Shown here: positions 46,062 to 54,978 of the stretch, piece after piece
How positions within the stretch are numbered: the first letter of the stretch is position 1
Layout of the letters: the number at the start of each line of letters is the position of its first letter
NCBI GenBank assembly: GCA_046329815.1
Contig: JAXLTY010000001.1
Coordinates: 310,001 to 374,000 of the forward strand
Source: JADJSS01 sp046329815
GTDB lineage: Bacteria; Bacteroidota; Bacteroidia; Chitinophagales; JADIYW01
DNA: 64,000 bases
Direction of reading: 5' to 3'
The notes under the pieces: generated by a model
What the model was told of the DNA's origin: nothing
Seen by the model: only the letters and a program-made list of their open reading frames with translations
The model's database searches: none
Translations under genes and position numbers: made by a program

Positions 46062-46883
46062 TTATTTTTTATCAATTAAAATTATCCACAATAGTGAAAT
46101 TGACTGAAATTGAGCCAATTTCTCAAATCCGACTGCGTTTCCGATGAAAGTATCGTTCAAATCTACTTTGAATGGCATAACATCATAAATATTTGTGTCC
46201 GCGCTTCCATTTTGCAAATAATAGTCAATCACTTCACTCATATCTATATTCTTAACCAGCTCGCTTTCATTAATTTTTAACACTTTTACCGATAATAATT
46301 TTCTGAACGACCATGGTTTATCTTTCACATAGTTATCATACATATACGCAGACAATCTTTGCTCTAACTGTTTCAACTGGCTTTTTTCCGATGCATTCAG
46401 ATTTTGATGAAATCGTTTGAGATAATAAATCGTTTGCATGACATAGTATGGATTATTAAACGGATCGTCTTCTTTTGAGACAGTTTCCAAACGTTTGAAA
46501 TAATCTGCAGGCAAAGGAATATTATCATATAAACTATACAATTGTAATCTATAGCCATCTTTGTTTGCGGCATACGGATCTTCTGAAATACAATCTTCGG
46601 TGATTATATAACTTTCATTAAACAACTTTCTGTAGTTGTAGATTTTTTTATAATAAAAATCATTTAGTTTCAGTGCAAACGGTAAATCTTCTGTCGAAAT
46701 ATTTGGCACTTTGTATTGTCTTCTTATGTAAGCTAATTCTGGATAAATCAGTCTATCGAAGTCATATTGTGTTTTAGCAATCTTTTTAGTTAGTTTGGAA
46801 ATAAGTGAGTCTGTTTTACTGACTTGTGCTTGAGAAGTTGAAAATAATAACAAGAAGATAAACGAGCCTAAATATTTTTTCAT
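46062..46883 (-). CDS. Exported protein of unknown function
   Basis: 273 residues with a signal peptide (KKYLGSFIFLLLFSTSQAQ). The mature protein is mainly helical and charged, with no motif I recognise; there is no membrane anchor. It lies 136 bp before the giant adhesin gene on the same strand, but the gap is large enough for an independent promoter. A link to the adhesin is therefore possible but unsupported. Confidence 0.65.
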   Translation of the reverse strand: MKKYLGSFIFLLLFSTSQAQVSKTDSLISKLTKKIAKTQYDFDRLIYPELAYIRRQYKVPNISTEDLPFALKLNDFYYKKIYNYRKLFNESYIITEDCISEDPYAANKDGYRLQLYSLYDNIPLPADYFKRLETVSKEDDPFNNPYYVMQTIYYLKRFHQNLNASEKSQLKQLEQRLSAYMYDNYVKDKPWSFRKLLSVKVLKINESELVKNIDMSEVIDYYLQNGSADTNIYDVMPFKVDLNDTFIGNAVGFEKLAQFQSISLLWIILIDKK

Positions 46884-47107
46884 AAATTTCAGTACCTAAT
46901 TAAACACTTTAAAATAGAATCGTCTAGGTGAATAAAAAAATAAAAGTGATGTTTCTAGTGTTGATTTCTACTTTCACTGCAAAAATGAGTTATTTATTTC
47001 GTAAAAAGAAATGATTTTTTTTGTTTTTTCGATTTTAACATTTTACGAAAAAAATATAAGAAATAATATTTATCGGCTCATTTAAAATCAGATTTGCAAG
47101 ATAAGTG

Positions 47108-47115
47108 TATCTTTG
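47108..47115 (+). promoter_or_regulatory. -7 box TATCTTTG of the TMTC-like gene
   Basis: Exact TAnnTTTG match; 15 bp separate it from the ATG at 47131, confirming that start over the upstream TTG at 47113, which overlaps the box. Confidence 0.5.
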
Positions 47116-47130
47116 CAAAAATCAGTGTCG

Positions 47131-49056
47131 ATGACCATAAACGAACAAATTATCAAAACAAAATGGGTTTATATTTTATTGATTTTAACGGCTTTTGTTT
47201 TGTATGGAAACACTATTAAAAATAAATATTCCATTGACGATGATTATGTTACTACTCAAAGCGGTTTTATACAACAAGGTATTGCCGGCATTCCGTCTAT
47301 CATTACCAAACCTTATGCGGAAATAAACGGCGTAATATTAGACTATCGGCCAATCGTACAGATAACTTATGCTATAGAGTACCAGTTTTTTCAGCAAAAT
47401 CCTTATGTAAGCCATTTTATGAATGTGCTGTTTTTTGCAATTTGTCTGATTATATTATTTAATTTTTTAAGAAAAACGCTTGTGCTCGATGAAATCAACA
47501 GTACGATTCCGTTGATCATTACTATGATTTTTGCCATTCACCCGATTCATACCGAAGTAGTAAATTCATTAAAAAACAGAGATGAACTTTTAAGTCTGCT
47601 ATTTGGCTTATTATTTATGCAATACGGATTTGCAGCTTTTAACACTTCAGACAAAAAAATCAAAAACAGCATACTGGCTATTGTATTTTTAATTCTGTCT
47701 TTATTATCAAAAATTGTTGGCATTCTGTATTTTCCGATTTTATTATTATTGTTGTTTTTTTACAAAAAAGAAAAATGGAAAGTTGGTCAAATTGTGCTGT
47801 TGATTTTATTCATTTATATCGTTCTTCAAAACGCGATTAATACATTACATCCAACAAACAGAGTAACTTCATTTTACGAAAACCCGCTGTCTGCAAAAAC
47901 TACTTTTCCTGTTTATGCAGCAAGTGTTTTAAAAATTATTTTTTACCATATCAAAATGTTGCTGATACCGCATCCGCTCCGGTTTTATTATGGTTTCAAT
48001 ATGTTTCCAATCAGTAGCGTTACAGAACCTACCGTGTTGATTTCATTTATCGTTTATCTTGGTTTAACGATAAGTGGTATTTGGTTATTTTTCAAGAAAG
48101 ACATTCTCGGATTTTTTATTTTAGCATTCTTAGGTTGTACTTTATTTTACTCTAATTTTCCAATTCCTTACACAGGTATATTTTCAGAACGTGCATTATT
48201 AAACAGCAGTATATGGTTTATCGGCTTTCTGGTAATTCTGACATACAAAATCATAACAAAGTACCAACTGCAAAAAAACAACGTATTTAAAAAAATATTT
48301 TTAGTGCTTGTAGCATGTATTTCCTTTGTCTATGCCTACTTAACAATTACCAGAAATTTTTGCTGGAAAGACACGCTTACACTTGCATCGCATGATATAG
48401 AATATTCGGAAAATTCTGCGTTTGCAAATTACTTTTACGCCAACAATCTGATTAAAGAAAGTTTAAATACTACCGATACTTTATTGATAAAAGAATATCA
48501 GAAAAAAGCATTGCCGTATTATCAGCAGGCAATCAATATTTATCCGTACAGTGCAGATTTTAATATCAGTTTGGCCAATTTGTATTTTTATACTTTCAAA
48601 AGCAGAAACAAAGCAGAACGTTTATACAGAAATGCATTAATGATTGATTCTACAAAGTTTTCAGCTAATTTTTCAATGGCAAGAATGTATATGACAAGAC
48701 AAGAATTTGAGAAAAGTATTTACTACTTTGAAAGAGCATATCGACGAAATCCAAAGGATTCGCTTACATTATTTTTGTATGCGCAAAATGCCGATCTTTT
48801 AGGCAAGCTGGATTTGAGTTATAAACTCAACAAAGAACTATTAGAACAGTATCCGAATCTTACTTATCCATACATGAATTTAGGTGTATATTATTCTAAA
48901 AAACTACAAGACGATACTGCTGTTGTTTACTTTGAAAAAGCGATTGAACTCGGCGAAAGAAGTCCGCAGTTATTAAATCAATTGGTAATTTATTACAACG
49001 GAAAAAACAACAAAGAAAAGGCAGCTTACTTTTCAGGTTTACTGCAAAAGAAATAA
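47131..49056 (+). CDS. TMTC-like GT-C membrane protein with TPR tail
   Basis: 641 residues from the ATG at 47131. The N-terminal ~400 residues hold about eleven membrane helices with the acidic first-loop motif SIDDDYVTTQ and HPIHTEVVNSLKNRDELLS, a pattern of TMTC proteins (GT-C fold O-mannosyltransferases in animals). The C-terminal ~200 residues form TPR repeats (ALPYYQQAINIYPYSADFNIS, AVVYFEKAIELGERSPQLL). By analogy it would transfer a lipid-linked sugar to a protein or glycan on the outer face of the inner membrane. It opens the glycan locus and is transcribed divergently from the exported protein at 46 kb. Confidence 0.8.
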   Translation: MTINEQIIKTKWVYILLILTAFVLYGNTIKNKYSIDDDYVTTQSGFIQQGIAGIPSIITKPYAEINGVILDYRPIVQITYAIEYQFFQQNPYVSHFMNVLFFAICLIILFNFLRKTLVLDEINSTIPLIITMIFAIHPIHTEVVNSLKNRDELLSLLFGLLFMQYGFAAFNTSDKKIKNSILAIVFLILSLLSKIVGILYFPILLLLLFFYKKEKWKVGQIVLLILFIYIVLQNAINTLHPTNRVTSFYENPLSAKTTFPVYAASVLKIIFYHIKMLLIPHPLRFYYGFNMFPISSVTEPTVLISFIVYLGLTISGIWLFFKKDILGFFILAFLGCTLFYSNFPIPYTGIFSERALLNSSIWFIGFLVILTYKIITKYQLQKNNVFKKIFLVLVACISFVYAYLTITRNFCWKDTLTLASHDIEYSENSAFANYFYANNLIKESLNTTDTLLIKEYQKKALPYYQQAINIYPYSADFNISLANLYFYTFKSRNKAERLYRNALMIDSTKFSANFSMARMYMTRQEFEKSIYYFERAYRRNPKDSLTLFLYAQNADLLGKLDLSYKLNKELLEQYPNLTYPYMNLGVYYSKKLQDDTAVVYFEKAIELGERSPQLLNQLVIYYNGKNNKEKAAYFSGLLQKK

Positions 49057-49063
49057 GCAAATT

Positions 49064-50506
49064 TTACTGTTTGAATTTGTACAACAAAAAATTATTTAGC
49101 TTTTGTTGCAAAATGTACTTTGGATAATATGTTTCTATAACTTCTATTTCTGTTGGTTTGTTGATAGCTAAAAGATAATCAATCTTTCCGTTTACAAAAT
49201 TATCATCATACACTTTACTTGAAATTGTTTTCAATTGAGATGTTGATTGTAATTTAAAATTTGCATAAATCAATCGTCCTAAATGATATTCATGTCCATA
49301 GACAATATTCTTATCAGCCAAAAAAACACTGAGTTTTAAATCCGGCACAAACAATGTTTCATTATGATTTACAAAAGGCAATATTTGATTTCTCATTTCA
49401 TAATATGCTTTAAAATCTTTTGCATAATTTTTTTCTTTTTCAAAACTAATTACATAATTTTTATACAACGCTGTTACGAAGAATAAAATGAAATAAACCA
49501 AAATCATTTTTCGTTTAGTTGATGAATATTGCTGTTGTAAAACGACCAACAACAAACCAAACATCAGTAATGAAATTGCTTCGTAGGTATAGTTTAAATA
49601 ACTGCCTGGTCGAAACAAAAAAAATGTTGATGCAACACACGATAACAATCCTGACGTAATAATTACTTTTTTAAAAATTTCATGCTTATCATTTCTGACT
49701 GAGTATAGATAATAAATAAGAAAACAATAAATCGGCAACAATCTAGCTGTATTAAAAACTACAACGATCATATTGTATGACCATTCAGCATTTGATATTT
49801 GTTGCAGATTGAATAAGAATAAACTTATCCATGTGTATTTTCCGAATAATAATCTTAATAAAAAAACAGTAATGCCAAAACTTACAATGGTTGCAACAAA
49901 AGCTGTAATTGTTTTTAAATTTCTGTGATAAATTAGTACAACCATTTCAAACAACAACACGTAAAAAAGAATGTCTTGTTTGGACAAGAAAGATAAGTTT
50001 GCAAAAAGTATGCTTAAACATAAATGTGTTATTTTTTGTGTGTAATACACATACTCTATGAAATAATATAGAAACCATAAGAAGAATAATATCTTCATGC
50101 TGTCTGGCCTGAACGCGTATGCATGACCAGTCATAATCAATAAAAAAAACAACAAGCATTTCGCACGAATTGGATAATCACTTGTATGCTTTATTATAAA
50201 TTTATCGACACAAAACAAACAACATAAAACGCTAACAAAACTTACAACTCTACCGACAATAAATATAGTGTGTATATCTTGTATCTGATCGACCGAAAAC
50301 AATTTACAGATTCCATAAACCATGTACAAATTCAACGGCGCATAAATCACCGCGGAATATGGATGCGCTTCCGGATTCATATACAATGGCTGTCCATTCA
50401 GCAACTGTTGTATATAATGAACAAAAGTAAATTCTGCACCGTCTAAATCAATACTGTACGAAAATAATTGCAGCAACCTGACAAACAACAAAGCTATTAT
50501 CAACAC
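49064..50506 (-). CDS. GT-C-like membrane protein, locus paralogue A
   Basis: 480 residues as drawn (TTG at 50506; GTG at 50509 is the only other normal start). The frame is open upstream to a TGA and encodes NSIISFIKKALKYPLFFY, which resembles the start of the other paralogues, but holds no ATG. About ten helices are followed by a soluble C-terminal domain. Motifs shared with the three proteins at 57-61.6 kb: SYSIDLDGAEF in the first loop, DIHTIFIVGR, AFRPDSMKILFF, SKQD, FFLFRPGSYLNYTYE, and near the end VYGHEYHLGR and D-x-x-F-x-NG-x-(x)-Y. The acidic first loop fits a GT-C glycosyltransferase; sugar and acceptor unknown. Confidence 0.75.
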   Translation of the reverse strand: MLIIALLFVRLLQLFSYSIDLDGAEFTFVHYIQQLLNGQPLYMNPEAHPYSAVIYAPLNLYMVYGICKLFSVDQIQDIHTIFIVGRVVSFVSVLCCLFCVDKFIIKHTSDYPIRAKCLLFFLLIMTGHAYAFRPDSMKILFFLWFLYYFIEYVYYTQKITHLCLSILFANLSFLSKQDILFYVLLFEMVVLIYHRNLKTITAFVATIVSFGITVFLLRLLFGKYTWISLFLFNLQQISNAEWSYNMIVVVFNTARLLPIYCFLIYYLYSVRNDKHEIFKKVIITSGLLSCVASTFFLFRPGSYLNYTYEAISLLMFGLLLVVLQQQYSSTKRKMILVYFILFFVTALYKNYVISFEKEKNYAKDFKAYYEMRNQILPFVNHNETLFVPDLKLSVFLADKNIVYGHEYHLGRLIYANFKLQSTSQLKTISSKVYDDNFVNGKIDYLLAINKPTEIEVIETYYPKYILQQKLNNFLLYKFKQ

Positions 50507-50586
50507 AATTGTTATATAAAAAAATAACGGATATTTTAGTGCTTTTTTTATAAACGAGATTATTGAGTTTCTAAAAAATAATCAGG

Positions 50587-50594
50587 CAAAAGTA
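50587..50594 (-). promoter_or_regulatory. -7 box TACTTTTG upstream of paralogue A
   Basis: Exact TAnnTTTG match on the minus strand. Transcription would start near 50580, well upstream of the first GTG/TTG, so about 70 nt of in-frame sequence would be transcribed before those codons. Confidence 0.45.
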
Positions 50595-50659
50595 CAACAT
50601 TTAAATTTCTATTTTTTGCCAATTGGGTAAATAAATGTATTTTCGGAACAATTAAGAAA

Positions 50660-51382
50660 ATGGAGCAAGATAAACCAAATAACATCGAATTATCTGTTGT
50701 AGTTTTATGCTATCATTCCGAAAATATTATCGAGCAATTCATCAATCAGTTAGTTACTGAGATTACCGAACTCAATATCATTTTTGAATTGGTTCTGGTT
50801 GCCAATTATGATAAAAACTCAATTGACAATACACCTGCTTTAGCAAAAAAAATAGCTGAAAAGTACAATAACATACGAGTACTTGCTAATGAAAAAGAAG
50901 GCGGAATGGGCTGGGACATGCGTTCCGGTTTATCTGCTGCAAAAGGCAAATACATTGCTGTAATTGATGGCGATGCGCAAATGCCTGCCAGCGATATTCC
51001 GATCGTGTATGGTGTCATAAAATTTAGCAAGTATGATTTAGTAAAAACATATCGCGCAAAACGCTATGATGGATTTATACGAACTTTTTTATCAAACTCT
51101 TATAACTTATTATTTCGCCTGCTCTTTTCTCCAACGTTTCCGGTTAGAGACATTAATTCAAAACCAAAGATTTTCACAAAAGACGCTTATCAAAAGATGC
51201 AGTTAAAATCTAATGATTGGTTTACCGATGCGGAAATTATGATACAGGCATTTCATCTGAAATTGAAGATTACGGAAATCTCTACCGTGTTTTACAAAAA
51301 TGAACGAAAAAGTAGTTTTGTTGGCTTTAAGACTGTTTTCGAATTTATTTTCAACTTGTTCAAATACAGAATTAAGCATTAA
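50660..51382 (+). CDS. Glycosyltransferase family 2
   Basis: 240 residues with the GT-A fold of family 2: an N-terminal beta strand and VVLCYHSENIIEQFI, then the nucleotide-sugar region ending in AVIDGDAQMPASD (DxD-type metal site). A short hydrophobic C-terminus associates it with the inner membrane. It likely adds a sugar to a lipid carrier in the cytosol. It converges on the next GT2 with a 4-bp tail overlap (51379-51382). A near-match -7 box (TATTTTCG) precedes it. Confidence 0.87.
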   Translation: MEQDKPNNIELSVVVLCYHSENIIEQFINQLVTEITELNIIFELVLVANYDKNSIDNTPALAKKIAEKYNNIRVLANEKEGGMGWDMRSGLSAAKGKYIAVIDGDAQMPASDIPIVYGVIKFSKYDLVKTYRAKRYDGFIRTFLSNSYNLLFRLLFSPTFPVRDINSKPKIFTKDAYQKMQLKSNDWFTDAEIMIQAFHLKLKITEISTVFYKNERKSSFVGFKTVFEFIFNLFKYRIKH

Positions 51383-52230
51383 ATCTGCTTTTTATTCAAG
51401 GCACGTAAGACTTTATTTTCGGTGGTTGCGGAAAACTTTTTTAATGCTTTGAAAAAACCGGTTATCAATACGGCAAAAAATACAAACACCACATTTCTTC
51501 TCATACTATCATGATAATGCAGGTTGTATATAATTGCAGGAACAGATGCAAATAATAAATTCATAAAAATAGTATTATGCTCATAGCCAATTTCAAAAGC
51601 CACCTGGAAGAGTTTTTTGTAATTATACGCCGAATTATGATCAGTGATATCACAATGTAGCACATCAATACTGCCGATACTTGCAGTGTTATTAAAGATC
51701 ATAACATCAATGTTCCAGAAAATATGTTTATGCTTAAATATTTTGTCCCGCAATGGTTTTGTAATAACTCTGAAAGTTGAATTTCTTTTAAGGTTAACTA
51801 CGCGCTGAATGATCGATTTATATACATTACTCAACACTTTTCTGGTGTCCGAATTATACATACTGTCTTTATCATAATGAAAATAAAAAACATCAAATTT
51901 TTCATATTCATCTGTGTTGCAAATTTCTATGGCATATTGTGTCATATCTTCATCAACACTCATAATATGGTCGCCTTTTGCCAAATAAAAACCACATAAA
52001 GTAGCAAAATGCTGCCCATAATTCTTTTGAAGTTGGTTGATTTTTATGTTTGAGTATTCTTTTTCCAGTTCAAACAACGGTTTTACATCATCAGTGATAA
52101 TCGCGTTATCAATAACAAATATTACTTCAAAATCTTTATATTTGCCTTGCAGTGCGCTATGTACTACAGGCAAATGCTTGATTGCATTTTTTGCTGAATG
52201 ATAAACAGGAATAACTAAAGAAAACTCCAT
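51379..52230 (-). CDS. Glycosyltransferase family 2
   Basis: 283 residues. The GT-A fold opens with FSLVIPVYHSAKNAIKHL and shows YGQHFATLCGFYLAKGDHIMS followed by VDEDMTQ, the acidic metal site. A hydrophobic segment near the C-terminus (about 235-262) should be membrane-inserted. The sequence is distinct from the two other GT2 proteins here. A TATCTTTG -7 box (52249-52242, minus) lies 11 bp before the ATG. Confidence 0.87.
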   Translation of the reverse strand: MEFSLVIPVYHSAKNAIKHLPVVHSALQGKYKDFEVIFVIDNAIITDDVKPLFELEKEYSNIKINQLQKNYGQHFATLCGFYLAKGDHIMSVDEDMTQYAIEICNTDEYEKFDVFYFHYDKDSMYNSDTRKVLSNVYKSIIQRVVNLKRNSTFRVITKPLRDKIFKHKHIFWNIDVMIFNNTASIGSIDVLHCDITDHNSAYNYKKLFQVAFEIGYEHNTIFMNLLFASVPAIIYNLHYHDSMRRNVVFVFFAVLITGFFKALKKFSATTENKVLRALNKKQI

Positions 52231-52241
52231 AAAACCAGCTG

Positions 52242-52249
52242 CAAAGATA
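52242..52249 (-). promoter_or_regulatory. -7 box TATCTTTG of the minus-strand GT2
   Basis: Exact TAnnTTTG match on the minus strand. It shares its last base with the start codon of the plus-strand GNAT gene at 52249, a very compact divergent arrangement. Confidence 0.5.
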
Positions 52250-53007
52250 TGATAGAATATTCAAAACAAGAAAGTGATATTTTTGAAATACCTTTCGGAA
52301 GATTAAATATCGAAGAAGATTTCACCAATTGGTCTGAATTGAAAAAAGAAGTTGCGGAATCTGATTGCAAGTATATTCGTGTAAAAATAAAAAATCCTAA
52401 AGCTGAGCAACTAGATCATTTGTTTGAACTTGCTCCAAAAGTACATTTGCTGGAAATTCTGCGTGTTTACCGAAGCGAAGACCTGATGACAACACCTTTT
52501 GAAAATGCACACAGCGACTTAATTATTGAAAAAGTAGATGAAAACAGTAAAGATATTTTAGGACAATTTATCTTAGATACTTACGATGATATTCCGTTTG
52601 GAAACTACACGCCTGCACACATTCAAAAGCGCTTTCCTGCGGACAAACAACTGAAAGGTATTATTGAATATTTTAAAGAAAATTACACCGGAAAAAACAA
52701 AGACAAGGTTGCATATCTTTATTTCAATGAATCAAAGAAACCATTAGGTTGTGTTGTTTCCGATTATTTCGATAATGGCAACGGTGATTCCGGCACATAC
52801 TCATATTATGTTGGTGTTGCGAGAGACGAACGTAATAAAGGTATTCAGTACAAAGTGGTTAATTTTATTAAATTTTTTGTTATAGAAAGAGGATATCATT
52901 ATTTAGATGGTTCTACACGTTTATCTAACTTATACAGTGCGCGAACAATGGAAAAGAATGGCTGCAAATGCATTCGTTATGATTGGGTTTATTTGCTGGA
53001 AAAATAA
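52249..53007 (+). CDS. GNAT acetyltransferase, WecD-like two-domain form
   Basis: 252 residues. The first ~95 residues are a degenerate half; the acetyltransferase core follows, with YYVGVARDERNKGIQYKVVN (acetyl-CoA loop, R-x-x-x-K/G-G-x type) and STRLSNLYSARTMEKNGCK. This layout fits sugar-amine N-acetyltransferases such as WecD and FdtC relatives, which acetylate an amino sugar made by a DegT-type aminotransferase; one is encoded 0.9 kb away. Substrate inferred only from that context. Confidence 0.75.
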   Translation: MIEYSKQESDIFEIPFGRLNIEEDFTNWSELKKEVAESDCKYIRVKIKNPKAEQLDHLFELAPKVHLLEILRVYRSEDLMTTPFENAHSDLIIEKVDENSKDILGQFILDTYDDIPFGNYTPAHIQKRFPADKQLKGIIEYFKENYTGKNKDKVAYLYFNESKKPLGCVVSDYFDNGNGDSGTYSYYVGVARDERNKGIQYKVVNFIKFFVIERGYHYLDGSTRLSNLYSARTMEKNGCKCIRYDWVYLLEK

Positions 53008-53011
53008 TTTT

Positions 53012-53815
53012 TCAGACAAACGGCTGCGTAAATGTACGCTTCTTTTCTTCGCCATAAAACTCACCAAAATCAGCAGGCGGCTGCGATTTGAAACCTAATA
53101 ACTGTTTCATTTTTTCAGACATCGTATTCTTATCTACATGCGACATAAATCGTGGAATATCGACACGTTGTTTCATCCATGGTTTACAGAAAACAATCAG
53201 TAAACAAGTTCTCCACTGATCAGAGAAATTAGTGCCTGCAGCATGCCATACTTTCGGATCAAAAAAACAAATCGTGCCTTTGGGAACAACTACACGTTGT
53301 GCATTATTATAAAAATAATCATCAGTCGGTTTTTCTCTTATCGATTGTGAAGCAGGTAAAACCCAAGTCGCACCATTCAATTCTGTATAATCATCCATCG
53401 TAATCATCGCCACAATCGATTGATGATAATTTTGGATATAACGCGGTGTATCGACGTGTGGTTTATATGCTTTCGTATTGCCGCCATTTGGTGGAATGCA
53501 GTTATTCGAATACAAATAAACAATGAACCATTTTTCGAGTATTTCTTCTACAAACTGCAGCATTTCTACATTATTCAATACATCTAAAATTTCTGGATGT
53601 TTATCTGCATAATACGGCGCGCACAACAGAAAACCATAATCACGATAATTTTCAATATTAATAGCATTTTTTTCCACTTCAATCAAATCTATCATCAATG
53701 CACGCAACTGCTCCAAATAGCTTGGATCCAATGTACTTTTGATGGCAACAAAGCCATTCGTGTTATAAAAATCCAGACTTTCCTGTAATTCTTCGTGTGT
53801 GAAAACTGTCGTCAT
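53012..53815 (-). CDS. Phytanoyl-CoA dioxygenase (PhyH) family protein
   Basis: 267 residues, a 2-oxoglutarate/Fe(II) oxygenase of the PhyH type. The metal triad is visible as H-x-D in PHVDTPRYIQNYH and the distal His in KVWHAAGTNFSD, with the co-substrate Arg in QWRTCLLIVF. Such enzymes hydroxylate small molecules or sugar/lipid moieties; in a glycan locus a sugar or lipid substrate is likely, but none can be named. It ends 5 bp from the GNAT stop (convergent). Confidence 0.85.
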   Translation of the reverse strand: MTTVFTHEELQESLDFYNTNGFVAIKSTLDPSYLEQLRALMIDLIEVEKNAINIENYRDYGFLLCAPYYADKHPEILDVLNNVEMLQFVEEILEKWFIVYLYSNNCIPPNGGNTKAYKPHVDTPRYIQNYHQSIVAMITMDDYTELNGATWVLPASQSIREKPTDDYFYNNAQRVVVPKGTICFFDPKVWHAAGTNFSDQWRTCLLIVFCKPWMKQRVDIPRFMSHVDKNTMSEKMKQLLGFKSQPPADFGEFYGEEKKRTFTQPFV

Positions 53816-53891
53816 GAAGTTTTTTTATGCTCAAAAATTATGCTCAAAATAAGAATAATTTTATTCTTACATGTAATTATTTTGTAATTTA

Positions 53892-53899
53892 TATCTTTG
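53892..53899 (+). promoter_or_regulatory. -7 box TATCTTTG of the DegT gene
   Basis: Exact TAnnTTTG match with 5 bp before the ATG at 53905. It fixes that start in preference to 53827, and implies a leaderless or nearly leaderless mRNA. Confidence 0.55.
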
Positions 53900-53904
53900 C
53901 GCTT

Positions 53905-54978
53905 ATGTCTATTGTTATTTCGAAACCATTTTTTCCACCAATCGAAGAATATCAAAATTACATTTCCAAAATCTGGGAAAACGGAATATTGACGAACAAT
54001 GGTACTTTTGAACACGAACTGCAAAACAAACTGAAAGCATACTTTGGTGTTAAGCATTTAATTTTATGTTCGAACGGAACAATAGCGCTGCAATTAGCGA
54101 TAAGAGCATTAGAAATCAAAGGCGAAATCATTACAACACCTTTATCGTATGTTGCCACTTTAAACTCCATTATTTGGGAAAACTGCACACCTGTTTTTGT
54201 GGACATCAATTCGGAGAATTTATGTATCGATTCAACTAAAATAGAAGCTAAAATCACATCCAATACCAAAGCAATTTTAGCTACTCACCTGTTTGGTCAT
54301 TCTTGCGATATTGATGCGATTGAAGCCATTGCAAACAAACACAATGTATCTGTAATATATGATGGTGCACATGCTTTTGGAACGCAATATAAACAACAAT
54401 CTGTTTTAAAATCTGGCACTATTTCTACATGTAGTTTTCATGCAACAAAATTATTTCATACCATCGAAGGTGGCTGTATTATTACAGATGATGATACATT
54501 AGCACTAAAAATTTCTATATTGAAAAATCATGGAATGCTTGAAAATAAATTTCATGCTTTAGGCACTAATGCACGACTTTCGGAAGTAAATGCAGCAATG
54601 GGTTTGTGTAATTTAAATTATGCAGATACTATTTTAAAAAAGCGCAAACAAGACTCTTTATATTATCAAAAACTACTGGAAAAATATCCTATTCAATATC
54701 CATTAACTACTAAAAATGAAACATACAACTATGCGTATTTTCCATTGCTATTTTCATCAGAAATTATTTTATTAAACATTGATAAAAAGTTAAAAGAGAA
54801 TCAAATATTTGGCAAGCGTTATTTTTATCCGTCGCTGAACACATTAGAATATGTTAACTATTCAAGTTGCCCTGTTTCTGAGGAAATCAGCAAACGTATG
54901 TATTGCCTGCCGATTAATTTTGATATGAGTAATAAAGATATTGAATTGATCTGCTCTATAATTACAAGCTGTCTTTAG
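53905..54978 (+). CDS. DegT/DnrJ/EryC1/StrS sugar aminotransferase
   Basis: 357 residues from the ATG at 53905 (the frame is open 26 codons upstream, across the promoter). PLP-dependent aminotransferase that converts a nucleotide-keto-sugar to an amino sugar. The Schiff-base lysine is Lys182 in CSFHATKLF, and the active-site motifs CSNGTIALQLAIRAL, DGAHAFG and KNHGM are intact. It is the only nucleotide-sugar enzyme in the locus; the dehydratase that makes its substrate must be elsewhere. The product could feed the GNAT, NeuD-type acyltransferase and GT2 proteins around it. Confidence 0.92.
   Translation: MSIVISKPFFPPIEEYQNYISKIWENGILTNNGTFEHELQNKLKAYFGVKHLILCSNGTIALQLAIRALEIKGEIITTPLSYVATLNSIIWENCTPVFVDINSENLCIDSTKIEAKITSNTKAILATHLFGHSCDIDAIEAIANKHNVSVIYDGAHAFGTQYKQQSVLKSGTISTCSFHATKLFHTIEGGCIITDDDTLALKISILKNHGMLENKFHALGTNARLSEVNAAMGLCNLNYADTILKKRKQDSLYYQKLLEKYPIQYPLTTKNETYNYAYFPLLFSSEIILLNIDKKLKENQIFGKRYFYPSLNTLEYVNYSSCPVSEEISKRMYCLPINFDMSNKDIELICSIITSCL

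Noticed and set aside
47113..47130. TTG start six codons before the TMTC-like ATG
   Set aside because: It overlaps the promoter -7 box, so it is probably not transcribed.
53827..53904. 26-residue N-terminal extension of the DegT protein
   Set aside because: It spans the -7 box TATCTTTG, and homologues start near MSIVISKPF.
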